Positions 1 through 12,700 of a DNA stretch of 64,000 bases are shown here, in pieces (positions within the stretch are counted from its first letter, which is position 1; every line of letters starts with the position of its first letter). Both the position numbers and the translations under genes were made by a program. Source of the DNA: Crambe crambe. Taxonomy: Eukaryota > Porifera > Demospongiae > Poecilosclerida > Crambeidae. The DNA lies in contig OZ004587.1 in assembly GCA_963924555.1 (NCBI GenBank), forward strand, positions 1,922,001 to 1,986,000, in the 5' to 3' direction. The notes under the pieces were generated by a model, which made no database searches, was not told the DNA's origin, and saw nothing but the letters and a program-made list of their open reading frames with translations.

Positions 1-770
1 CCCTTTCAGGATAACTTGGGACACTGCATGTCCATGCAATTTGATAAAGCTTAAACAGTGCGCTATGCATGTTTTGCTGACTGATCACAGAGATCATTAG
101 TTTCTTGCAGTCTTGAAAAATCAGCAGTGTTCGGGGCTGCTTATTACCAACAGATTAACAAAAGCACTCTAGATTGGCTTCAAAGAGAGAGAAAGGTCAG
201 TGGATATTTGGTCCAAATAATATTCATTATTATTGAAGAACAAAATATCACAGATAATTTGATTTTCAATTTTTTGAAAATTAAATTTTGAAAAATAACC
301 AATTTTTTTTATGGATTTAATTTGTGAAAATCAACTGAAATCTTTTAAGGTCACATTTTTTTTCATTTTTAATATTGTAGCTTGATTCCACTAACGCCAC
401 AGTACCATGTATTTTTAATTTTCTCGTCTTTTGATTACACTGATGCCGCAGTACATGTGATTCGGTACAGTATCACCAAAACTGTAGGCCTACATTATAT
501 GCATACAATCTCTGTCACTAATACCCTTTACCACAAACTACATGGACCACACTAACTTCGAGTTCCAGTACCTGCCATCTTCTGATACATATCTTCTATT
601 TGAGTGAGGCATACCCTTTAGCTACATACTGTGATGAAGCAGCAACTATGGAGGAAGCGTCCCCAAGTACTTCACAGCTTTCTAGTGAACTGTTTTTAAT
701 AGCAGTGTTGGCAAGTGAGCTACAGCTGACTGCATGTTTGAAGATGGTCGAAAGAAAACAACCCAAGGTG
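1..770. other. Intergenic, no gene recognised
   Basis: No convincing coding sequence. A short plus-strand reading frame at 600-839 has no recognisable domain and runs into a tandem repeat, so I do not call it. At 195-214 there is a 20-base motif (ggtcagtggatatttggtcc) that differs by one base from an arm of the palindrome at 16575-16620. Confidence 0.5.
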
Positions 771-1105
771 ATTGATCATACAGCCTGTGACGTTGCTGTT
801 TCTTACAAGTGGTACTGTTTGGCAACACTAGCTGTATAGCTACCAGTCTAAGCACTTCCTCTAACTACCAGCAAACATTTCTCTTGCATACTAAACTTAA
901 GTCAATTCTTATCACACCTTCTATAGCACTCATTGATCATAGAGCCTGTGATATTGCTGTTTTTTTATAAGTAGTACTATATTTGGCAACACTAGCCATA
1001 TATAGCTACCAGTCTAACCACCTCCTCCAACTACAAAAGCCCAGCAAACATTTCTCCTGTGTGAGATTACTGAACTTAATTCCTAGCACACTTTCTGTAG
1101 CACTC
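771..1105. repeat. Diverged two-copy tandem repeat, unit about 165 bp
   Basis: Units at 771-931 and 932-1105 share blocks such as attgatcata, gagcctgtga, ttggcaacactag, atagctaccagtcta, agcaaacatttctc and gtagcactcatt, with substitutions and small indels between them. The degree of divergence suggests an old duplication. No coding capacity is evident. Confidence 0.75.
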
Positions 1106-2371
1106 ATTCAACCCTTTACCCCAAAAAGTTACATAGCATCACAATTACTATTTTAAAAATTCATCATGATGTTAAAAAGTAAAGACATGTTCCAAATGAA
1201 ACTTCGATGCTGGCTTTCTGTCTTGCCACCTGAAAGAAACAAACAAATAATAGTTATCAAATTATCACTCTAGAGTATAGTAATTGAATCATCTAGGCAT
1301 GTGCATTCAATACTACTGAGTCCATGTTCTCATTTTGCATGTATGGAGAACTGCACAGATATGATTAAACATGCAGGTATAAAAACAGTACCACCTAGAC
1401 CTGTCACTTAAAAACACTCCGGCTGGGTATGCTGTTGCTCTACACTAGTCCACAGACACAATAAGGGGGGGGGGGGGTTCCCTGGCTGCACTAAAAAATA
1501 TTGGATTACTCATTAACCATAATGTGTATTCGCATGAAATTAAGTATGCTATTTCAATGATAGTTGGAGTACTTACGAACCAAAAAGTGGGTGTGGCTTA
1601 AGAATTGAGCCCCCAAACTATTGTGTTCAAGCAAAAAATGAAGACCACTGTTAGGGACAGTAATAACTCAGGATAAAATTTCATCACTTTACACATTATG
1701 TAGGACTACAAAATGCGGCTTTCCTTTTTCCGTAGCAACACACACAAAATTTTTAAATCATCTTTTAAGTGATTCACTAATGTTTTAAAGTACCTTTCAG
1801 TACTTTAAGTCATTTAACGTGGATTACAGTGCCTATATAGAGAGCCACATTTTGTAGAGCTTCTAAAGAATTAAGATTCAAATGATATCTTAAATTTTTT
1901 AATTAAGTTATCATTGTCCCAAGAAGCAAATTTTTAACTCTTTAGGGTATACAGCTACTCTCATAGTGCCTTCATAAGTGGTCATTAAAAAAATGAATTA
2001 AAAATTGTTAATCATGTGATAGAGGCTTCAAATTTGGCTTGGACTTAGCTATAGGATGAAACTAAGCAATGAATTTTTTTATCTGGGTTATACGGACATT
2101 GGTATGGAGGAAGGGAAGGGCTAAGACAGGAAGTAAAAAAGTGGGCGGAGTCACACTAATACATTTGTAAAGTGGCGAGTTTTGGACCCAAGGAACCCCT
2201 CTTAAGTCTTGTGCCTTTCAGATAGAGTAGGTAAATGGTCAGCAGCACTGAGTATGCATTATACGGAGTATATTATAATACAGAGCTGGAAATCTTGCCC
2301 TTTTCACTGGAGAGTATTGCCTAGACATTGTTATGGCTGAATTCTAATTGCTACTGGGAGTGTGGTGGAAT
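1106..2371. other. AT-rich intergenic DNA
   Basis: I see no gene here. A run of G of about 14 bases lies near 1465-1478. Otherwise this is AT-rich noncoding sequence. Confidence 0.45.
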
Positions 2372-2402
2372 GTAACACACACACACACACACACACACAC
2401 CT
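2372..2402. repeat. (CA)n microsatellite
   Basis: A pure CA dinucleotide run. It sits at the start of a 110-codon plus-strand reading frame (2362-2694) in which it encodes alternating Thr-His. The rest of that frame has no family I recognise, so it is at best a possible exon. Confidence 0.85.
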
Positions 2403-3771
2403 GAGTACTGTAACCTTTCCCAAACCAGCTGACTCCACCCAGATTGCTGAATTAATACAGGGAATGAACACCTATGACATACAATTTAAAGTGGCTATGG
2501 GGATTCAGGAACATTGTGGAAATGAAGTGGAATCAACTAGAAAGACTTTTAGTATCGGAAGTACAACAGGCAAGTTTAAGGAACTGTGTGTATGTATATT
2601 GTCAATCTGGAGTACTTTAGTCCACTGGATCTCTCCATTGGACTCTTTTTTCAAACTGATATACTTTACCAAGGTGATAGCCAGTTTGTCATGAAGAAAC
2701 TCCTATGCTTGGTTACTAATGGTAAAGATCCCAGTGTACTTGAATAGATGTTGAGCTGAGAGCCTGAATGGCTTTGAACAGTTAGCTCTTTTTAAAGCAT
2801 AGCTTTCTCAGTGGATGTAAATGATATTTTCATACAAGGCCAGCAAGATTTATAAATAACATGAAGAATTTTTTTTTTCTGCTCATTAATATCGAGAGTG
2901 CGTTAGCACTCTCTAAGTAGGGATGGCGGGTCAAAGGTCATAAAGACTGTATAAACTAAAAACTCTTCTTCTCTTCTACCCTTACTCTACAGGTTCTCAG
3001 AAGGCTACAGTGAATTATTACATCTACAAAGAAGAGAGGAGAATGTTCAAAAACCAAAAATTCATTCGCTAACATAAGAAAAAAATGAGTTCTAAAATTG
3101 ACTTTTGTTCTTTTTCTTTATAATAAGGATAATAAATATAAGATCGACGTACCGACTTACTGGCTATAGTCATCAAAATTCTGCTTTGGCCATCTGTTAG
3201 AGCGGCACCTAGAGGCTGATCTTTTGCTATTAGTTTTAACTAAAGCGCTACTTCACAAATCAGTGATATCGATAGCACTCTGCTAATCTTTCTATGCCAT
3301 TTTGAAGCGCAAGTCGGTAGGGGGCAGAGCGTGTGGGCGTGGCCACGTATAAGTGTACAGTGCAGCCTAATCCTCTTAAGTTTAGTAAGCTAGGTCTTCA
3401 GTTTAATCGTTTAGCTAGCTATTTATTCTTATCTGATGATCTTCCTGACACTCCCTGCTGCATTGCAGTACAGATCTCATCCTATAGAGCCAGTACTTGG
3501 CTGTAGTGTATAGTCAGCTCACTTTACCATGCCATGCACATGTCATTTACATTGCTGTTGCTGTAAAGTTTTATATTAAATAGACAAAACTAACTTAAAT
3601 AGCTAATAAATTCTTCCAGAGACTGTGTATGTGCCTACAAAAGATAGGTTTATGTAGAGCTGGCTTTGTACTGTAGCCTAATAATCACTGCATACTCTCA
3701 GTTGAAGTGACGATCAATACTGCCACCCTCAATTCTTCAACTTCAAGCATAAAAAAGGATAGAAACAAGTG
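2403..3771. other. Intergenic, no gene recognised
   Basis: Noncoding as far as I can see. The open stretch to 2694 is unassigned. The rest is AT-rich with no clear repeat structure that I can define. Confidence 0.4.
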
Positions 3772-3986
3772 AACGCAGAAAATTCTTCTAAATAAAAAGT
3801 TAAGTAGGGATAGCCTCTGTATAATGTACTGCAGCCTCGTATGAAAACAATCCCTACTTTTACAACGGCCTATAGCTAGCTGTAGGCAGTGAATGTAAAT
3901 GTAGGGATTGTTTTCATACGAGGCTGCAGTACATTATACAGAGGCTATCCCTACTTAACTTTTTATTTAGAAGAATTTTTTTGCGT
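3772..3986. mobile_element. Foldback MITE, about 80-bp arms
   Basis: The left arm (about 3772-3857) and right arm (about 3901-3986) are almost perfect reverse complements. Both include the terminal blocks aacgca, attcttctaaataaaaag and taagtagggatagcc, and the core tgtataatgtactgcagcc. A short loop of about 43 bases separates them. There is no coding capacity. A related but shorter copy lies at 54782-54885, sharing tgtataatgtactgcagcct and cgtatgaaaa. Confidence 0.85.
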
Positions 3987-4034
3987 TTATAATTAGGAAC
4001 ATGCTTGTTAGTAAACCACCATGCAACAATTTAG

Positions 4035-4395
4035 GGGTGGAGTGGGGATGCAAAGCAGATAGGCCTTGGCAAAAAATTGGCTATTATGCTATTCATGTCA
4101 TTATGCTCATGTGCACTGGTATTGTTGACCTTTAACCTCAGTAATCTGATCCTGGGTTTGTAGTAATTGTGTTCACGGCTTGTGATCAGCAATACTGGAA
4201 GAGTTTTTTCAATGCTAAAAAGACATTTTACAAGCAAGACTATGTGGAATTGAGTGTCATATTGTCATATGCTATTAAATAGCTATTCAAAATGAATTTT
4301 TGGAAATGAGACGATTATGCTTGCCTTACAAATCAATGTTATTATGCTCAGAATTATGCTGGCATAATGTACCAAGGCCTAAAAGCAGAAGCAGT
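4035..4395. mobile_element. MITE-like inverted-repeat element
   Basis: Imperfect terminal inverted repeats near 4045-4090 and 4340-4390 share aggccttgg followed by a gapped tattatgc block in opposite orientation. About 300 bp of noncoding DNA lies between. No target-site duplication could be fixed. Confidence 0.5.
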
Positions 4396-4579
4396 GTGCA
4401 GTTGCTTTAGTAAAACTTGCAACAGCCAGTGGTTAACCCAAAACTCTGGCTACATCAATGAAATGTGGTAACCTATGTAGTATAGCATACTAAAAAAATC
4501 TGTTGCAAATACAACCTACTTCTGAACTACTGTAGATTTCAGGATGGTTGTCCATAAGGAATGAGAAATAGGTAAGAAA

Positions 4580-5165
4580 CCTGATCCCATGCAGTTGTAT
4601 CCACCTATTCCCCAAACTTCCTGACAACCAACCTGCAATGGACTGTACTAAGATTTTGTTGAACCATCAAAGAAACCACAACCAGACTCTGGATGGACAT
4701 CACATACCCACAACAGCTGTGCAGTGCATGTTTTAGTTTCAAATTGTCAATGAAAACAGCAAGCAAAGGTTATTCATGACATTTGCCTGTGTAAATGGTA
4801 AGCAGTGCTAAAGCACGCTATTGTGCTCATTAATATGGCAGGGTTTCATCCACCAGATAATGACCAACCACAAATAAATAACTTCCTTGCCCATAGTATC
4901 AAAAACAAGACAAGAACAAATATAAATCTTTCAGCAGATAGGTGAAGATTGATCAAAGCACACCACAGAGCAGACTAGGAGGTTCCAGATTGAATGGTAG
5001 GTGGACCCATAGTGCCTGGTGTTTACCTGGCTGTCTGAAAGGGTGTTAATTAAGCAAAACCTGTGCAGACTTGGTCAAGGTCTCAATCCACCATTGCAGG
5101 TTGGTTGTTAGGAAAGTTAGGGGAATAGGTGTCCTATGGTTTACACAAATGCATGGATTGCATAG
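4580..5165. mobile_element. MITE-like element with about 40-60 bp inverted repeats
   Basis: The segment 4601-4640 (cacctattcccc through caaccaacctgcaatgg) is repeated in reverse complement at 5092-5132 with only a few differences. Weaker matching extends outward (catgcattgt-type blocks). The roughly 450-bp interior is noncoding. Confidence 0.65.
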
Positions 5166-5426
5166 GACTCCTCACATCTAGGGACTGGCATATTTTTGCC
5201 TGCATAGTTTTGGGAACCATAATGCTGGCTACACTAGCCAACTTACACTAGCTAACTTGGCTTGACCAAACTTGTCTGCAAGTGAGATAATTTATGTAGT
5301 CTTTCATCATCAGCTAGGAGCATAGTCACATCCATAGGATGTTACATAGAAAATTTAATTCCTACAATAGCATTTTTGTGGCTAAATTCCCAAAGGGTCT
5401 GTCTCCATCACTAACTTAGTAAACAC

Positions 5427-5812
5427 TTGGTGAGCAATAGGCATGGGGCTAATATGCTCTTTTTTGGCCTATTCTGCAGTGCTCCTCCAGCAGACCCATT
5501 ATTCTTTTCATAGTAACCTATTATTCTCAACAAAAATGTCCTGAAAGAGTACATTAACTGTGTGTAGCATTTAACAGTTTTCCTGCTGATTCCCAAAAGG
5601 ATGTAAAAAATTTTTTGCTCAGAATGCAATATTAGCACTCAAAAGCACCCATGTGTAGGCAAGGGAGCACCCATGTGTAGGCAAGGGAGCAAGCTATAAC
5701 AATGACTGCAGCCTATTATTCTGGTTTTTTAGCCTATTATGCTGCTATTCCAGTGAGGCCCTATTATTCCCATTATTATGCCAGCATATTAGCCCCATGC
5801 CTAGTGAGCAAC
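5427..5812. mobile_element. MITE-like element with short inverted repeats
   Basis: The block aggcatggggctaatatgct near 5439-5458 recurs in reverse complement at 5784-5803. The outer sequences (tgagcaa / gagcaacc) also match loosely. A direct tandem duplication of gcacccatgtgtaggcaagg lies inside at 5645-5690. No genes are visible. Confidence 0.6.
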
Positions 5813-6472
5813 CATACTAGACACATAACCCCTCCCATTAGGCCACACCAATTTGATTATATGTTTTGCAGGGCCCTACCCAATTGATGATAGTTTAGGG
5901 TCAAAGGTTAACCCTGGCCCCTGTCACCCAAAATGGCAAATATAGCTTGGCTCCTTAAGTGAGGAAAACAACCTTCCACTAGGCAGGTGAACAATTAATT
6001 TTGGCAAACTTGCTACGCTACCACCAAGGAGTAACCACAAAACATAGGTATGGCATTTGATAACCAGCCTGCATCCCAGATCTTTAGTCATCTCCCTCAC
6101 ATAGACTGTCATTCACACAGTACAGATACATACATGTATGCTGAACACAGAACTTACATGTCACATGCTGACTCAGCAGTTCCACATCATCGTATGGCCA
6201 TTCGTATCCTATAAAAAGTTAGTGACTAGAACGCCCAGCTGGAAACCCTCACATTCAGAAGCCACCCAGCTAACAACAAACTGAAGAACTCAACAAGCTA
6301 GCTAGCTAGCTCCTCGCTCGCTGCACGTGATGTATCACGCGCCATGCGTGTGATACGTAAAGGGCAAAGATCAAAGATCAAAACGTAAGATGCATGGGCA
6401 ATGGCCAAATCTTGTTGTGTGCACACAAATAATTGTAAATTGTTAAAGAGGGAATTCAAAAACTGGAAGTTA
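5813..6472. other. Intergenic, possible unassigned minus-strand exon near 6157-6210
   Basis: There is no confident gene. On the minus strand, 6210 to 6157 is an open segment bounded by an AG and a GTAAGT and could be a short exon of an unrecognised gene. GC-rich, CpG-containing sequence lies at 6310-6360. Confidence 0.25.
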
Positions 6473-8110
6473 TCACTCAGCACCATCAGTAGTAATAATC
6501 TTGATTACACCATTCAAAAACTCGTCTATCCCATGGACACGGCAAGTATCAGCATAAGCCCTCTCACTCCTGCACTGAGGACAATTTTTGGACATTCCTC
6601 CTTCTCCCCTGTACAAAGTATCAATGCAGGCTTCACATCCTAAGAGGCGTTTACAGCACTTCGCAAATATTATAGGTGGAGTCATAACACTATGGCATAT
6701 AATACATTTGAAGTTCTCCAGCAACAACTTCCTGAGTGCAAGAGGAATCTTCAAAGTAGTCTGTACACTAACAAGGGAGTCTACTTGATTTCTGAGTCCT
6801 TGAATGTTCTTATCCAGTGCCATAAACTCAACACTGCTCATCTTGGCAATCTTTCTCGGTGGTCGTTCCATCTCACTGTCAGAAGAAGAAGAGTCAGCAG
6901 CATGATGAATCCTTTTGAGGTCAGAAGAAGATACTGCAAATATTTTGCGACTTCCCACTTTCCAGAACTTTAGCCCTAAATGGGAAACAAATTCTCAAGT
7001 CTATTGTAGTAGCTATCAAGTGATAAATTACAGTAGAAACTACTATAATAATTATGCAGAAATCCTAATAGGCTATAAACTACATTGGAACCTGTTTATA
7101 ATGGTCACTGTACATAAGCAGGGGACAAGTCCCAAATGACCCTATAGTGTCTGTGCTGTCTATCCGCCCCAAGGGTGACTGTTGTGGAACCCCTAGCTAA
7201 ATTGTATAATATTGACACCCTGGTATCATGACACCTTGTCTAATCAGGACACTTTCTCAGTATAGGGCTGCCTATAATAATGACCAAGTCAAATTTGAAG
7301 CTCAAACTTGTGATAAAATTAAATAAAGTGTGTATTAATTTCAAACTCAAGCTCAGATATTTTGATGAGAAACCTCAAGTGCAGTTTGAGAGGGCTTACC
7401 TTGGGTGCCTGAACCATCCTCAATCCTCATTCCATCTGCAGTGATCAAAACATAGTCAGCACCCCACTTTTCTTTTATAATGTGACTCAAGTACATCACA
7501 TTAGCTGTCGACTCAGTGATATCAACAAATGCTTGACTCAATGGCTTGAAGTCAGGTCGTCCCCCACTGGCACTCTTCTTTACTGAAGCTTGAACAATTT
7601 TTACACTAATGGAATTCTTCTTGTTTCCGACTGGGACCACAGTAGATGGAGGTCTTTGACTTCCAATAATTGAGGAAGAAGAAAATATGCGATTACTGCT
7701 TCCACTAGCTGCCGAACCTTCAACTGTCAGCCTTTGGATTAAAAACCCAACATCTGCTGAGAAATCAAAATGTCTGTTCCGATTATCTGGGAAAAATGAT
7801 GCTCGCCCTCCACCCGCACCCGACTCCCGCAACCACACACTGTCCAAGCTTAGCTGCAACAACAGAAACAGAATCATGCTGTATAAAATAACTTGCTATA
7901 ACACGTCAGCTATTATAAACACAACTAGACGTCTAGCTAGACATCCAAAGCTAGCATACTTACTGAAAATATCCTAGCAACTACAGTAGGAGTGATCTGC
8001 TCCACCTGCAAGTCTACACTATCATGGCCATCCCTACATAGGGTGACCAAGTCTTGGGATCTGGGTGGCGAAGGGATCCCACTAGTACCTTCTAAGGGAT
8101 CGAGACTCAT
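6473..8110 (-). CDS. RING-like zinc-binding protein, three exons, 367 aa
   Basis: Exons in transcript order are 8110-7964 (exactly 49 codons), 7853-7400 and 6975-6473. All have GT-AG borders and the phases join cleanly. The N-terminal about 200 residues are Ser/Gly-rich with no known domain. A basic/acidic Ser-rich stretch follows. Near the C-terminus is a treble-clef/RING-type cluster: CIIC, then CC, GCEAC and CPQC. The usual RING His position appears to be Cys or Lys, so this may be an all-Cys RING variant. It could act as an E3 ligase or simply bind zinc; that is inference. It is divergent from the DDE gene starting at 8289, with 178 bp between the start codons. That suggests a shared promoter, and possibly one mobile element carrying both genes. 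Confidence 0.7.
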
Positions 8111-8288
8111 TCCGGTCCTCTCCACACACACACAGATGAAGAAGTAGCTATAAATAACAGAGATAACGCAACAAAATAGCAGAAGTGAGCTTTTTGCTAT
8201 TACCGGCAGATGCAGAGATAGAGCCGCTCGCGCTGCAGAAAAGTTTTGCGCATGTGCAGGCACACCGTGACTGGCGACGAGAAGTGGA
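8111..8288. promoter_or_regulatory. Presumed bidirectional promoter
   Basis: This is the 178-bp interval between the divergent start codons of the RING-like and DDE integrase-like genes. It is more CpG-rich than the surroundings near 8225-8285. I see no canonical TATA box. The assignment rests on gene arrangement only. Confidence 0.4.
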
Positions 8289-9543
8289 ATGGCTGTCTTG
8301 GAGGCAATTCCTGCTGCAACACTTATCATTAGAAAGCTGATAGTCGAAGAGCGACGCAGTCACCAAGATGTGAGCGTAATCTTGAAGGAAAAGTTCCCCT
8401 ATCTATCCCAAGGGCTGAGCTCTAGAACTGTGAGGAGGTTTTGCAAAACTCACAACATCCATAGGACATCAAGATTAGAAGGTGGTGCAGTGGACAGAAT
8501 TGTCAGAACAGCTATACAGAAGGTAAGAACAATGTGACTAGATCTATCAGGTTTTTTTTTTTTTTTACTGACTGGATTGCAGTGGGCCATTGAATGTTGA
8601 TCAGTAGCTAAATAATGCATGCACTCAGAAGGTACTAGACTTGTTGATGTGTGGTGCTCTAGTACTCTATGAACATTAGCATAAAGTTAGTTTGCTCATT
8701 GCTATACAAGGCCACCCATGGAACAGTACCAAATTCCCATGTAAAAAGGAAAAGAGTCTGGCTAACCAATTTTTTTTTTCATTGTTAAGGTTGGTCCAAC
8801 ATATGGTCGCAAGACCATGACTGGTTTACTGGCTGCTGATGGTTTCAAGGTTGCTGAAAAACGAGTGGGAGTTTCTCTCAAGAAAGTGTGTTCTGCTTAC
8901 CATAATAGGAGAGTAACATGTACACAGTCTTTGATTAATCCTATTCCTTATTCTGCTAAATATTTTGGCGAGAAACTACACATTGATCAAAACGAGAAAA
9001 TGGTCCAATTTGGTGTAACTCATGTCTGTGCCGTGGATGGCTTTAGTGGCATGATTGTTGGCTTCGTCACCATGCCAATCAAGAACAACAGAATTATATA
9101 TGAATCCCTATACATGTGAGTGGTTACTTTTAGGGCTTATTGATCTCAAGTTTAAATGTGGTTATTCTTTGATGACTAGTTTTGATTGAGTTTACATAAT
9201 TTTAGTGGTGAAATTAATTTAACTATCGGTTCTATGTAGCATATTATTACTCCATAGGAATGAAAATAATAGTTTCAAGATCACCATACAGTTCAATATA
9301 ATTAACTTATTGTACCTAGGAAAGTTATATCCCAGTTTGGAATGTGGGACCAAATTCGTGTGGACTATGGGCGGGAATGGTTCTTGATGTTGTCAGTACA
9401 ACAGGCACTTGCTGGATTAAGGAATAATGTAGCAAAAACACCATATATTCAAACTTCATCAAAGAAGGTTAGCATCAGTACTGTTTCCAAACTATTTCAA
9501 CAAACAGGATTTATTTGCAGAACCATATAGTTGAAAGGATGTG

Positions 9544-9682
9544 TGTAGTGTCTTAGTGCTAATAGCTAGCTAACACTCAGAATCAGTATACTGAATAATA
9601 ACTTGTTATCATTATAGTGCACATGGATTATATAGGGAATGAAACAGGAAACATAAAATAACCACAAACCACATTCACTACA
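9544..9682 (-). repeat. 3' LTR of the gypsy element
   Basis: This 139-bp copy has TG...CA ends and a 7-bp terminal inverted repeat TGTAGTG/CACTACA. It is the 3' LTR because the coding frame is on minus. Confidence 0.93.
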
Positions 9683-9732
9683 TTCCTTCCCACTTAAAAT
9701 ACAAAGTAATAGAACAAAACAAAAATCAGTGT

Positions 9733-12700
9733 TCAGTTATACCAGTACATTCCTGAACGGAAATAATCTGGTGCAGTACGTTGTCGATTCGGATATCGCT
9801 TCTCTGGCTCAACAGGAGGTTGGATCGGAACAACAGGTGTAGTCGGTTGCGACTGTTCATCCATAACCAAATCGGTATCAAGATCTGAATTTGGATCTGG
9901 GCTCAAACTAGGAGTAGTGTTCGACCCAGGAACACTAAGTTCACAATCCTCTGTCTCAGAATCAGAATGGCCAGCTGGAGCAGAATTGGAAAGTGTGTCT
10001 TGATCTCTCTCTCTGGAAACTAATTCCTTTAAGTGGTCAACATGTCTCCTCCAGCACTGTTTGTCTGAGGTTTCCACCAAGTATGATAAAGGTCCCAACC
10101 TTTCCACAATGATGGCAGGAATCCAATCAGGACCAGGTCTTAAATTCTTTGCCATTACTCTCTGTCCTATTAAAAATTGACGCATGCGAGCATGACGATC
10201 ATGATCAGTCTTTTGCTGCATCTGTTTTCCCATCACACGGGACTCAATATCAGGTCTGAGAAGGTCAAATCGGGTACGCACCTCTCTCTTCAAAAATAAT
10301 GAACAGGGAGAAACTCCTGTAGTAGAGTGTATGGTACTCCGATAGGTTAGCAAAAAGTTACTGAGTCTGTGTGATAGAGATAGTCCAGAACTTAAACTGG
10401 CTTTCAATCCTTGTTTCATGGATTGAATGAAACGTTCAGCAAGACCATTTGTTGAGGGATGATATGGAGCACTTCTGGTATGTTTCACACCATTTAACTT
10501 CATAAAAATTGCAAACTCTTCTGAGGTAAATTGAGGACCGTTGTCAGACACTAGTTGTTCTGGTAGACCATACATGGCAAATACGTGACGTAAGATTTCA
10601 ATCGTTTTATTTACTGTAGTACTCTGCATCACAAATACTTCTGGCCATTTAGAGTAAGCATCAACAGCTACTAGAAACATTGCTCCCTGAAAAGGTCCAG
10701 CGAAATCAATGTGTACTCGCTGAAAAGGTCTTGTTGGCCACACCCAGGGATGCAAAGGTGCTACCGGTGGAGAATTCTTCACTGCTTGGCAATCTTCACA
10801 ACTCTTGGCTACTTGTTCAATGTTACCATACAGTCCTGGCCACCAAATATAACTGCGTGCTATATTCTTCATCCTAACAATTCCTGGATGATCTCGGTGT
10901 AAGTCGTTCAGTAACTTTTCTCTCCACTTCGAAGGAATGACAACTCGTATGCCCCACAGAACACATCCACCTTCCACCGTCAACTCGTCCTTCTTTTCAA
11001 AATATGGTTTTAAAACGGAGTCCACTTGCTGGGGCCATCCTTTGGTGATGTACTTATGTACCTTACTGAGGATGTCATCTGTCTGTGTAGAATTTGCTAA
11101 CTGCTTCCCTGTGACAGGTAAACTTTCCACCTGATGTATGTTGAAACATGATGACTCCGGGTCATAACCAATTGAACCCACACGTAATGGTAATCTAGAA
11201 AGACCATCAGCATTGGCATGGTCACCTGTATGCCGAAATTCAATGTTATAGGTATAAGCAGATAATTTTACAGCCCAACGTTGAAGGCGAGCAGCCGCCA
11301 TGGTTGGTATACCCTTTTTTGGTCCGAGAATAGTGGTAAGAGGCTTATGATCGGTGATCAAAGTAAATTTTCGGCCGTATAAATAAGTATGAAACTTACT
11401 CACACCAAAAATCAAGGAGAGTGCTTCCTTCTCAATTTGGGAGTAATTGCGTTCACTTGGCAGCAGAGTTCTCGAAGCAAATGCGATCGGTTGCTCAACT
11501 CCATCTTTCATGTGCGATATCACAGCTCCCACACCATATGCTGAGGCGTCACCAGCCAGTCTGATGGGCAGAGTAGGGTCGTAGTGTGCCAGAACATTTG
11601 GTGATGCTATCTTTGCTTTGGCTTCCTTGAAAGCTGCTTCACACTCTTTGGACCACTTCCATCTGACATCACGCTGCAAAAGTTGGTTAAGGGGGTGTAA
11701 AAATGATGATAAATTAGGTATGAAACGAGCATAATAATTAAGTAAACCCAGAAAAGATCTCAGTTCTTGTACATTCCTTGGGGCCCGTGCTTCAGTAATT
11801 GCCTGGATTTTGCTATCGGTAGCATGGAGACCATCTGCATCTATGATATGTCCAAGATACTGTACACTGGCCTTCATGAAGGCACACTTGCTTTTCTTTA
11901 CCCGGATACCATGTTCCTTTAGGCGTTCCAACACTTTCTGCAAAATCTCTAGGTGCTCATTCTCATTTTTCCCCGATACCAAAATGTCATCCAGATAACA
12001 AATAACACCATCCAGACCTTGGAGGATCTGGTCCATTATCTTTTGGAAAACAGCAGGTGCCGAGGCTACTCCAAATGGTAAGCGAGTATATCTGTATAAG
12101 CCTCGATGGGTATTGATGGTCAGGAACTTCCGCGACTCTTCATCCAGGATTAACTGATTGTATGCGTGCGAGAGATCCAATGTGGAGAAGCATTTGCCTC
12201 CGGCCAACGTGGCAAACAAATCTTCAGCACGAGGTAGCGGGTATTGATCAATGTCCAGTATTGGATTAACTGTAATCTTATAATCTCCACAAATCCGCAC
12301 TCGTCCATCTTTCTTTGGCACTACAACGATAGGTGCTGCCCAGTCACTATGTTCAACAGTTTCCAGCACCCCTACTCTCAATAGCCGGTCCAGTTCTTCT
12401 TCTACAACTGACTTCAAGGCATAGGGCACAGATCGAGGGCGATGAAACCGTGGCAAGGCATTAGACGGCACTAAGAGCCTAGCTTTGAATGGTTTGATTG
12501 TTCCCAGCTCATCTGTGAAAATTTCTCCATACTTCTGCAGTAGTCCGGCAAGAGAATCTTTCTGTACTGTCTTGATACTGGACCAATTCAGTCGTAATTT
12601 TTGTAGCCAGTTCCTTCCGAGCAATGGGGGACCTCTTCCTTCCACAATTACTAAGGGCAATTGCTGCAATTGCTGGTTGTGATAACGAACATCAACTGTG

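Noticed and set aside
600..839. 79-codon plus-strand frame
   Set aside because: No recognisable domain, and it overlaps the start of a diverged tandem repeat.
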